From Treponema sp. (GTDB lineage Bacteria; Spirochaetota; Spirochaetia; Treponematales; Breznakiellaceae): 6,334 nt of DNA. The first letter of the stretch is position 1, and every line of letters starts with the position of its first letter. A program made the position numbers and the translations under genes. The notes under the pieces were generated by a model, which did not search any database, was not told where the DNA came from, and worked only from the letters and a program-made list of their open reading frames with translations. The stretch is taken from NCBI GenBank assembly GCA_031283505.1, contig JAITBO010000029.1, forward strand, positions 1 through 6,334, read 5' to 3'. Below, piece after piece: positions 1 through 5,482 of this stretch.

Positions 1-208
1 GGGCTTTAGAATGTATCGTAAATTAAGGCAAATTATATACTTTTTCATACATTTTACCTGGAATTCATTACAGAATCGGGTAGAAGCCAACAGGCGACTT
101 TCTTAACTTGTTGACATTGGTCTTCTATATGTTTACGGAGATAGTTTTTAATTACTATGCAATAATTCCTGTTTATCCGAATAATTCGTGAAAATTAGCG
201 TTCGTCCG
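1..208. other. AT-rich stretch without a recognisable gene
   Basis: This stretch is visibly richer in A+T than the genes downstream and is broken by stops in the frames I followed. I see no coding signal. A weak extended -10 (TG at 158-159, then AATAAT at 161-166) could serve the hydrolase relic that follows, but no good -35 stands at the right distance. A TTGACA also occurs near 112-117 without a matching -10 at 17 bp. An 8-bp inverted pair, ttcgtgaa (185-192) and ttcacgaa (248-255), flanks the relic's start region and has no assigned role. Confidence 0.4.
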
Positions 209-1039
209 ATGACTCTTAGTATTCCATCGAACTCACGTTATATGAAATTCACGAAAATGAAAACAGTAAACATATTCTGGAATTTTTTAATGGCTTAATA
301 GTTTCTGTTTCCGGTTGGCACCCGATGATTCCCGTGTTTGAAAAGATGGGGTTCAAAATCATACTTCGCGATTTTAAGGGCCAAATGAAATCAGGCAAAT
401 CGGCAGGGATTTATTTTTTTGCCCAACACGCGGCGGAGGCCCTCTTTCGGTATTTATCCGTTGAACACGTTTATGTTATCGGCACATCCTATGGCGGCGA
501 ATCCACCATGAAACTGGCAATCCGTTATCCTGAGATAACGGACAGTATTTCTATCATTGATTCACGGGCGGGTCCATGCCCTGCCCTTCAAGTATTTAAA
601 CCAATTCAGGATTTGTTGCTCGGGGTATGGAGCTGCATAAGATCTATACCTTGCAGAACAATATGCCTCACCTTTCAGGGTGAGGTTGTTGATTCTGTCA
701 GCGAACTGGACGAAGTGCAGACAGGATTTGTATTAAGCTGGAATATCCTGTGCGGTACTGGAGACGGCGAAGCCTTTTACCGGGCAGAAAAGATTGTATG
801 GTACCTTTGTACAGGATGTATACATGACCCGCGAATTGAGCCGGATTACCTGTCCGGCGCTGATCATCTGCGGCGAGGACGATATTCTGAAAAAATCGAG
901 ATTTTCCAAAATAATCACCGATTCTATTACCGGGTCCGAATACATCATGATTCCGGGTTGCGGCCATGTAGCTATCTTTGAAAAAACAGGAGAACTCTGT
1001 TCGGCTATTTTGGGGTTCATCATGAAACATACAGCTTGA
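209..1039 (+). pseudogene. Decayed alpha/beta-hydrolase fold gene
   Basis: This is the relic of an alpha/beta-hydrolase (esterase/lipase/peptidase-like superfamily, substrate unknown). One frame, open from 220 with its first ATG at 325, carries the N-terminal half: a GWHP oxyanion-type loop (313-324), strand-like residues MGFKIILRDFKGQ, and the nucleophile elbow GTSYGG (481-498, Ser codon 487-489). The C-terminal half is in another frame from about 788 to the TGA at 1037-1039. It carries the acid-residue motif CGEDD (869-883) and the catalytic His in GCGHVA (His codon 965-967). All three triad residues can therefore be seen, but no single frame encodes them. The frame changes near 784-794, just after GEAFYR. 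The cap segment normally between these halves is largely absent, so a deletion is likely. Codons 564-695 look like an insert (separate entry). The original start is unclear: an ATG at 209 in a third register reads MTLSIP and would join the 220 frame after one further 1-nt shift. No good ribosome site precedes either candidate. The 325-981 and 794-1039 reading frames are pieces of this one gene. A functional truncated protein is unlikely. Confidence 0.75.
557..695 (+). repeat. Structured in-frame insert bounded by 7-bp direct repeats
   Basis: The heptamer ttgattc stands at 557-563 and again at 689-695, so one copy plus 125 bp (132 bp in all, 44 codons without a stop) looks added to the hydrolase. 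Removing it joins SIIDS directly to VSELDE, the continuous strand-then-helix reading expected after the nucleophile elbow. The added segment folds into three hairpins: 566-586 (gggcggg against ccctgccc with one bulge), 613-661 (ttgtt/aacaa and cggggtat/ataccttg with a 3x3 internal loop) and 666-685 (perfect cctcacc/ggtgagg, 6-nt loop). This resembles a small non-autonomous palindromic element with a 7-bp target duplication. No terminal inverted repeats or protein are present, so the class is unknown. The duplication is short and chance cannot be excluded. Confidence 0.45.
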
Positions 1040-1089
1040 GCCTGTTTCAAAATTCCCATGAGGCAGGGAATCAACAATTTTACCCTAAA

Positions 1090-1119
1090 GCTCACCGGCG
1101 AACCGGTAAGCGGATTTTT
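1090..1119 (+). terminator. Terminator-like hairpin after the hydrolase relic
   Basis: The arms gct-c-accgg (1090-1098) and ccggt-a-agc (1103-1111) pair around a cgaa loop with one C/A mismatch. They are followed by gga and then five T (1115-1119). It lies 50 bp after the relic's stop codon, as expected for an intrinsic terminator of that gene, although the T run is short and offset by three bases. Outer bases can extend the fold: accc (1082-1085) pairs with gggt (1120-1123), and aaa with ttt. That extension would bury the T run, so the structure could instead be part of a longer repeat. Confidence 0.5.
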
Positions 1120-1385
1120 GGGTGTTAAACCCCTTCAACATGGATAAATCAGACGCTTCATTGATGGATGGGTCAGTTAACCTGATTCCATCCGGGATTG
1201 AAGGCTGACGGGGCTTCCGAGGCAAATTTTGCCTTAAAAGTCTTGCCGTATCGTTCCCATAGGCGGTCCTTTCTCCGCCTGTTCCGGACGGCCTCATCCA
1301 TCTTATTTTATTTTTTGGCTCATTATATGCCTCTTTCTGAAACTTCCCTGCGAAATCGGCGTCCCTTTTTTTGTAAATTCAATTC
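1120..1385. other. Non-coding leader region rich in inverted repeats
   Basis: No credible gene lies here. The short open frames on both strands lack ribosome sites and recognisable sequence. What it holds is a set of inverted repeats. At 1166-1193, ggatgg/ccatcc encloses tcag/ctga. At 1220-1234, aggcaaa-t-tttgcct is a perfect 15-bp palindrome suited to a dimeric regulator. At 1261-1280, aggcgg/ccgcct is perfect, and it competes with a longer fold at 1261-1294. T-rich sequence (1301-1317) follows the last fold. The region may be an upstream regulatory zone for ppdK or debris of a degraded repeat. Confidence 0.45.
1261..1317 (+). terminator. Possible attenuator-like hairpin pair upstream of ppdK
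   Basis: The arm aggcgg (1261-1266) can pair perfectly with ccgcct (1275-1280). Alternatively aggcggtcc (1261-1269) can pair with ggacggcct (1286-1294) at 8 of 9 positions. The two folds share their 5' arm and exclude each other. T-rich sequence starts about seven bases after the longer fold, which gives a weak terminator look. Regulation is only an inference: it requires a transcript that begins upstream of 1261, and no clear promoter was found there. Confidence 0.25.
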
Positions 1386-1455
1386 TATAATCCTTGCGTT
1401 TATCCTGTAAATCATCATTCTCCCCATTCACTTTTTTTCCGTAAATATATATACT
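1386..1455 (+). promoter_or_regulatory. Candidate ppdK promoters
   Basis: Two candidates are visible. The first is a perfect -10 box, TATAAT, at 1386-1391. It has a poor -35 at the usual distance and would give a leader of roughly 75 nt. The second is TATACT at 1450-1455 with TTCACT at 1427-1432, spaced exactly 17 bp (5/6 and 4/6 matches to sigma-70 consensus). It would start the transcript at about 1462, almost on the ribosome site. The context tatactgta of the second is identical to that of the stronger promoter at 5428-5456, which favours it as a real -10, but a start so close to the ribosome site would leave almost no leader. Confidence 0.45.
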
Positions 1456-1461
1456 GTATTT

Positions 1462-1466
1462 GGAGG
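1462..1466 (+). promoter_or_regulatory. Ribosome binding site deciding the ppdK start
   Basis: GGAGG lies five bases before the ATG at 1472. It shows that translation starts at 1472 and not at the in-frame TTG at 1460, which precedes the ribosome site. Confidence 0.85.
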
Positions 1467-1471
1467 ATTTC

Positions 1472-4150
1472 ATGGATAATCAGAAGAACGTATTTTTCTT
1501 CGGCGAAGGAAAGGCCGAAGGGTCTGCGGAAATGAAAGACATACTTGGCGGCAAGGGTGCGAATCTTGCGGAAATGACCAATCTCGGCATACCGGTTCCC
1601 CCGGGTTTTACGATTTCTACCGAAGTGTGCGCCGCATTTTATGAGAATGAGAAAAAGTACCCCGCAGGGTTTGAGGATGAAGTGCTTGACAATCTGAGAA
1701 AATTGGAAGATGTGATTGGCAAAAAGCTCGGCGATCCCGATGATCCCCTGCTGGTGTCGGTCCGGTCAGGGGCGGCGGTTTCCATGCCCGGCATGATGGA
1801 CACCATTCTCAACCTGGGGATTAACGACAGGGCGGTGCAGGGGCTCGCGCAAAGGACCGGGAATCTCCGGTTCGCCTGGGACGCCTACCGGCGTTTCATC
1901 CAGATGTACGGCGATGTAGTCATGGGTGTTCCCGGCGACGATTTTGAGGACGCCATTGCCGCCATCAAGAAAATACGGAAGGTGGAGCTTGACACCGATC
2001 TTACCGCTGAGGACCTGGAAAAGCTGGTGGGTGAATATAAAAAGATCGTTAAGAAACACACCAAAACCGAATTTCCCCAGGAACCCCGGGATCAGCTCTG
2101 GGGCGCAATCAACGCGGTTTTCGGTTCCTGGATGAATGAGCGGGCCATCAAATACCGGCATCTCAACGAGATCAGGAACCTCAAGGGCACGGCGGTCAAC
2201 GTTCAGTCCATGGTATTCGGTAACTTCGGGGACGATTCGGGAACCGGCGTTTGTTTCAGCCGGGACCCTTCCACGGGGAAGAACGAATTTTACGGGGAAT
2301 ACCTTATGAACGCCCAGGGCGAAGATGTGGTGGCCGGTATCAGGACGCCGGAAAAGATCGCCACCCTGGCGAAAAAGAACAGGGAAATTTACGATCAGCT
2401 TGTGGCCATCAAGGACAGGCTGGAAAACCACTTCCGGGATATGCAGGATATGGAATTCACCGTCCAGCAGGGCAAACTTTACATCCTTCAAACCCGGAAC
2501 GGCAAACGTACCGGGGCTGCGGCGGTGAAATGCGCCGTTGACATGGTGGCGGAAAATCTCATCGACAAGAACACCGCAGTCCTCAGGGTAAGCCCCAATC
2601 TCCTGGATCAGCTTCTCCACCCCATGATAGACCCCAAGGCGATCAAGGCGGCCAAGTCCATTACCAAGGGGCTCAACGCATCGCCGGGAGCCGCCTGTGG
2701 CCGCATCGTGTTTTCCGCCGCAGACGCCGAGGCCTGGCACGTCAGGGGAGAGAAGGTGCTTCTGGTGCGCAAGGACACGAGTCCCGAGGACATAGGCGGC
2801 ATGGTGGTATCCCAAGGCATCCTTACGTCTATGGGAGGGATGACCAGCCATGCGGCAGTGGTCGCCCGGGGCATGGGGACCCCCTGTGTGGCCGGAGCCA
2901 AGGGCGTCTCCGTCCAGGGAAAGAAGGTTGTCATAGGCGGAAAGGCATTCAAGGAAGGGGACTGGCTTTCCATAGACGGTTCCACCGGTGAGGTCTACGC
3001 GGGACAGCTTCCCCTGGTGTCGCCGGGAATCTCCAGGGACATGGATACCTTCCTTTCCTGGTGCGACGATATCCGGGCTTCTTCGGTGCGGGGCGGCATT
3101 ACGGGCTTTGAGGTCAGAACCAATGCCGATCAGCCGGAAGACGCAAAACGGGCCTTCGACTTCGGCGCTCAGGGCGTGGGGCTTTGCCGTACCGAGCATA
3201 TGTTTTTCGCCCCGGAGAAGCTCATCCACTTCCGGGCCATGATCGTGGCGGATTCCGAAGCGGAACGGAAGGCGGCGCTCAAAAAGATACTCCCCTTGCA
3301 GAAAAGGGATTTCTTCGGCATATTCAAGGCCATGGGTGGCCGTCCGGTGACCATCCGGCTGTTGGACCCGCCGCTCCACGAATTCGTTCCCCATACCAAA
3401 GAAGAAATTAGCGAGCTTGCGGCCTTCCTCGATGTAACGCCCAAAGAACTCGTACCCAAACTCGAAAAGCTCAAAGAGGCGAACCCCATGCTGGGTCACC
3501 GGGGCTGTCGCCTTGCGGTCACCTTCCCGGAGATTTACGATATGCAGGTTGAGGCCATTGCGCTGGCGGCGGTGGACTGCGTAAAGAAGAACATCCCCGT
3601 GAACCCGGAGATCATGATTCCTATCGTGGTTACCGCGCGGGAACTGAAGCTGCTCCGTCCCAATGCGGAGGCGTCCCTCAACAAGGTCTTCGACAAGGCC
3701 GGGGTGAATGTTCCGGTCAAGATCGGGACCATGATCGAGGTTCCCCGGGCGGCCATCAGGGCGGGTCATATCGCCAGATACGCCGATTTCTTCAGCTTCG
3801 GGACCAACGATCTTACTCAGATGACCTTCGCTTTCAGCCGGGACGACGTGGCTTCTTTCCTGCCCGCGTATCTGGAAAAGAACGTCCTGGATGTGGACCC
3901 CTTTAAGTCCATAGACGAGGAAGGCGTGGGTTTCCTCATTTCCAGCGCCACCGAACAGGGGCGTTCCGTCAATCCCGGCCTCAAAGTAGGCATCTGCGGT
4001 GAGCATGGAGGCGATCCCCAGACCATTGATTTCTGTTACCGGGCGGGATTGAGCTACGTGTCCTGTTCGCCCTACCGGGTGCCCCTGGCGCGTCTTGCGG
4101 GAGCCCAGGCGGTGATCAAAAACAGCGGGATACCGGCGGGGGTTCTGTAG
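1472..4150 (+). CDS. ppdK: Pyruvate, phosphate dikinase
   Basis: This cytoplasmic enzyme (EC 2.7.9.1) interconverts pyruvate + ATP + Pi and phosphoenolpyruvate + AMP + PPi. In fermentative anaerobes it often runs toward pyruvate and ATP in PPi-linked glycolysis; the direction here is inferred. The protein has 892 residues, within the normal range for bacterial PPDK. Domains in order are the nucleotide-binding ATP-grasp domain (about 20-345; GGKGANLAEM with Lys28, VSVRSGAAVSMPGMMDT with Arg98, LQTRNGKRTG with Arg342), the swivelling phosphohistidine domain (about 400-510; GGMTSHAAVVARG with catalytic His460 after Thr458) and the PEP/pyruvate-binding TIM barrel (about 525-890). The barrel shows Arg573 in LCRTEHMFF, Arg629 in TIRLLDPPLHEF, Glu756 in GTMIEVPRA, Asn779 in FGTNDLTQ and Cys842 in CGEHGGDP, which correspond to active-site residues of the Clostridium symbiosum enzyme. 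Every expected motif is present, so it should be active. The ATG at 1472 is chosen because GGAGG precedes it. The reductase gene follows after 34 bp, probably in the same transcript. The large open frame on the opposite strand is a shadow of this codon pattern. Confidence 0.97.
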   Translation: MDNQKNVFFFGEGKAEGSAEMKDILGGKGANLAEMTNLGIPVPPGFTISTEVCAAFYENEKKYPAGFEDEVLDNLRKLEDVIGKKLGDPDDPLLVSVRSGAAVSMPGMMDTILNLGINDRAVQGLAQRTGNLRFAWDAYRRFIQMYGDVVMGVPGDDFEDAIAAIKKIRKVELDTDLTAEDLEKLVGEYKKIVKKHTKTEFPQEPRDQLWGAINAVFGSWMNERAIKYRHLNEIRNLKGTAVNVQSMVFGNFGDDSGTGVCFSRDPSTGKNEFYGEYLMNAQGEDVVAGIRTPEKIATLAKKNREIYDQLVAIKDRLENHFRDMQDMEFTVQQGKLYILQTRNGKRTGAAAVKCAVDMVAENLIDKNTAVLRVSPNLLDQLLHPMIDPKAIKAAKSITKGLNASPGAACGRIVFSAADAEAWHVRGEKVLLVRKDTSPEDIGGMVVSQGILTSMGGMTSHAAVVARGMGTPCVAGAKGVSVQGKKVVIGGKAFKEGDWLSIDGSTGEVYAGQLPLVSPGISRDMDTFLSWCDDIRASSVRGGITGFEVRTNADQPEDAKRAFDFGAQGVGLCRTEHMFFAPEKLIHFRAMIVADSEAERKAALKKILPLQKRDFFGIFKAMGGRPVTIRLLDPPLHEFVPHTKEEISELAAFLDVTPKELVPKLEKLKEANPMLGHRGCRLAVTFPEIYDMQVEAIALAAVDCVKKNIPVNPEIMIPIVVTARELKLLRPNAEASLNKVFDKAGVNVPVKIGTMIEVPRAAIRAGHIARYADFFSFGTNDLTQMTFAFSRDDVASFLPAYLEKNVLDVDPFKSIDEEGVGFLISSATEQGRSVNPGLKVGICGEHGGDPQTIDFCYRAGLSYVSCSPYRVPLARLAGAQAVIKNSGIPAGVL

Positions 4151-4173
4151 TCTGTAATTTTAATCATGGATGT

Positions 4174-4178
4174 GGAGG
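4174..4178 (+). promoter_or_regulatory. Ribosome binding site deciding the reductase start
   Basis: GGAGG lies six bases before the ATG at 4185. The earlier in-frame ATG at 4170 overlaps this site and lacks one of its own, so 4185 is the likely start. Confidence 0.85.
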
Positions 4179-4184
4179 TATCGT

Positions 4185-5318
4185 ATGCGTTATGTGGAAT
4201 TTGGCAGGTCCGGTATTCAGGTGTCGCGGTTGGGATTCGGCTGTATGCGTCTCCCCAGTTATGAGAAAGACGGCAAAACCCTTTACGATGAGGACAAAAG
4301 CATAGCCCTCCTCAGGAGGGCCTATGAACTCGGGGTAAACTACTACGACACCGCGCCGGGTTACTGCGATACCTTGAGCGAGATCATCACCGGGAAGGCG
4401 GTCAAGCCTTTCCGGGAGAAGATCTACCTTTCCACCAAGAACCCCATCGAAAACGCCTCGGGGGACGATTACGACAAGCGGCTGGAAAAATCCCTCAAAC
4501 AGCTTGATACGGATTACATCGACTTCTACCATTTCTGGGGCATCGGCCTGGATACTTTCATCAACAAGGTTTGTGCTTCCGGCGGCCCTCTGGACAGGGT
4601 GAAGAAGTGGAAAGCCCAGGGCGTGGTGCGGCATATTTCCTTTTCTTTTCATGACACGCCGGAAAATATGCTGGAAATCATACGAAGAGGGGAGGGGGTC
4701 TTTGATTCCCTCCTCTGCCAGTACAACCTCCTGGATCGTTCCAACGAGGAGGGAATGGCTTTCGCCAGGGAACAGGGCCTTGGGGTGGTGGTCATGGGAC
4801 CCGTGGGAGGAGGCCGCCTGGGCGCGCCGTCCAAGATCATTCGGGACCTGCTTCCCGGCAAGGTGCGGAGTTCCGCGGAGGTGGCCCTGCGGTTCGTGTT
4901 CACCAATCCGAATCTGCACATCGCCCTGTCCGGGATGAGTTCTCTGGAACAGCTTGAGGAGAACGCGGCCCTGGCGGATAACGCCGGTCCCCTGAACGCG
5001 GAAGAGCGGGAGCAGCTCAACGCCATGATGAAGGAGAACGAGCGCCTGGCGGGGCTCTACTGTACGGGATGCAAATACTGTATGCCCTGTCCCCAGGGTA
5101 TCAACATTCCCGAAGTATTCACCATGATGAATTACCACCGGGTGTACAACATCACAAGCTACGCCCGGCAGAACTACGCCATGATAGGCAAGGTTCCCTG
5201 GATGCAGTACAAGGACGCCTCCGTCTGTGTGGAATGCGGGATCTGCGAGGACAAGTGCCCTCAGAAGCTGCCCATACGGCGGCAGTTGCAGGAGACCCAT
5301 AAAGCCCTGGCCCTGTAA
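4185..5318 (+). CDS. Aldo/keto reductase with C-terminal 4Fe-4S ferredoxin-like domain
   Basis: This is a 377-residue predicted oxidoreductase of the aldo/keto reductase superfamily, in the iron-sulfur group (COG1453-like). Residues 1-275 form the TIM barrel, starting with the typical YVEFGRSGIQVSRLGFGCMR strand. The catalytic tetrad is complete: Asp55 and Tyr60 in YYDTAPGY, Lys85 in LSTKNP and His116 in DFYHFWG. The C-terminal part carries two cysteine clusters: Cys293, 296, 299 and 302 (CxxCxxCxxCP) and Cys348, 351, 354 and 358 (CxxCxxCxxxCP). These could bind two [4Fe-4S] clusters and pass electrons between a ferredoxin-like partner and the barrel. No signal peptide or membrane segment is seen, so it is cytoplasmic. 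The substrate cannot be read from the sequence; NAD(P)H use is known for the superfamily but not shown here. It starts 34 bp after ppdK with its own ribosome site and no clear promoter between, so co-transcription is likely. This pairing suggests a link to fermentative carbon or redox balance but does not prove it. Confidence 0.92.
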   Translation: MRYVEFGRSGIQVSRLGFGCMRLPSYEKDGKTLYDEDKSIALLRRAYELGVNYYDTAPGYCDTLSEIITGKAVKPFREKIYLSTKNPIENASGDDYDKRLEKSLKQLDTDYIDFYHFWGIGLDTFINKVCASGGPLDRVKKWKAQGVVRHISFSFHDTPENMLEIIRRGEGVFDSLLCQYNLLDRSNEEGMAFAREQGLGVVVMGPVGGGRLGAPSKIIRDLLPGKVRSSAEVALRFVFTNPNLHIALSGMSSLEQLEENAALADNAGPLNAEEREQLNAMMKENERLAGLYCTGCKYCMPCPQGINIPEVFTMMNYHRVYNITSYARQNYAMIGKVPWMQYKDASVCVECGICEDKCPQKLPIRRQLQETHKALAL

Positions 5319-5427
5319 AGGGATAAACGCGCAGAAACGAGGCTTGCTCATGTCTGATGACATGGCGGGCCGGGCTGTCCGTTTTACCCCACAGGCCGGG
5401 CGGCGCCCCATATGCACTAACTTATAT
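5319..5427. other. GC-rich, hairpin-dense spacer after the reductase
   Basis: This spacer holds several inverted repeats: a perfect catgtc-tgat-gacatg hairpin (5349-5364), ccgggctgt (5370-5378) pairing with acaggccgg (5391-5399) at 8 of 9 positions, and gggc-ggc-gccc (5398-5408). The octamer ggccgggc is also repeated directly at 5368 and 5394. No T run follows any stem, so a classical intrinsic terminator is not shown. One of the stems may still end the ppdK-reductase transcript, or the segment may be a REP-like repeat. Composition drops sharply to AT-rich after about 5409, where the next promoter begins. Confidence 0.45.
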
Positions 5428-5456
5428 TTGACAAACCGTCGGTTTAATGATATACT
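5428..5456 (+). promoter_or_regulatory. Strong sigma-70-type promoter with overlapping palindromic operator
   Basis: TTGACA (5428-5433) and TATACT (5451-5456) are spaced by exactly 17 bp, a near-consensus promoter with transcription expected from about 5463. A perfect inverted repeat, aaaccg-t-cggttt (5433-5445), covers the end of the -35 box and most of the spacer. Its position and form resemble autoregulatory operators of TetR-family repressors, which would block RNA polymerase. No such regulator gene is in the window. The promoter reads into the transposase gene. Confidence 0.75.
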
Positions 5457-5469
5457 GTAAAAAAACACC

Positions 5470-5474
5470 GGAGG
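5470..5474 (+). promoter_or_regulatory. Ribosome binding site of the transposase
   Basis: GGAGG sits eight bases before the ATG at 5483. It supports that start over the upstream in-frame ATT at 5447, which lies inside the promoter. Confidence 0.8.
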
Positions 5475-5482
5475 TTTGTATT

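Noticed and set aside
112..135. TTGACA as a -35 box for the hydrolase relic
   Set aside because: The hexamer 17 bp downstream is TACGGA, a poor -10, and the TATATG nearby is only about 9 bp away.
1085..1410. Two 70-codon open frames on opposite strands in the ppdK upstream region
   Set aside because: Neither has a ribosome site or recognisable sequence, and the area is dominated by inverted repeats.
1766..4006. Very long open frame on the minus strand opposite ppdK (746 codons)
   Set aside because: It is a mirror of the ppdK codon pattern in GC-rich sequence. The product shows no recognisable domain, and ppdK itself is complete and fully motif-supported.
4684..4716. Hairpin agagg..aggg against ccctcctct inside the reductase gene
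   Set aside because: It lies inside a conserved coding stretch with no T run and no reason to expect a function. Glu/Arg/Gly and Ser/Leu codons explain it.
4164..5468. 434-codon open frame on the minus strand opposite the reductase
   Set aside because: It is a shadow of a well-supported gene on the + strand, and its product shows no recognisable family motif.
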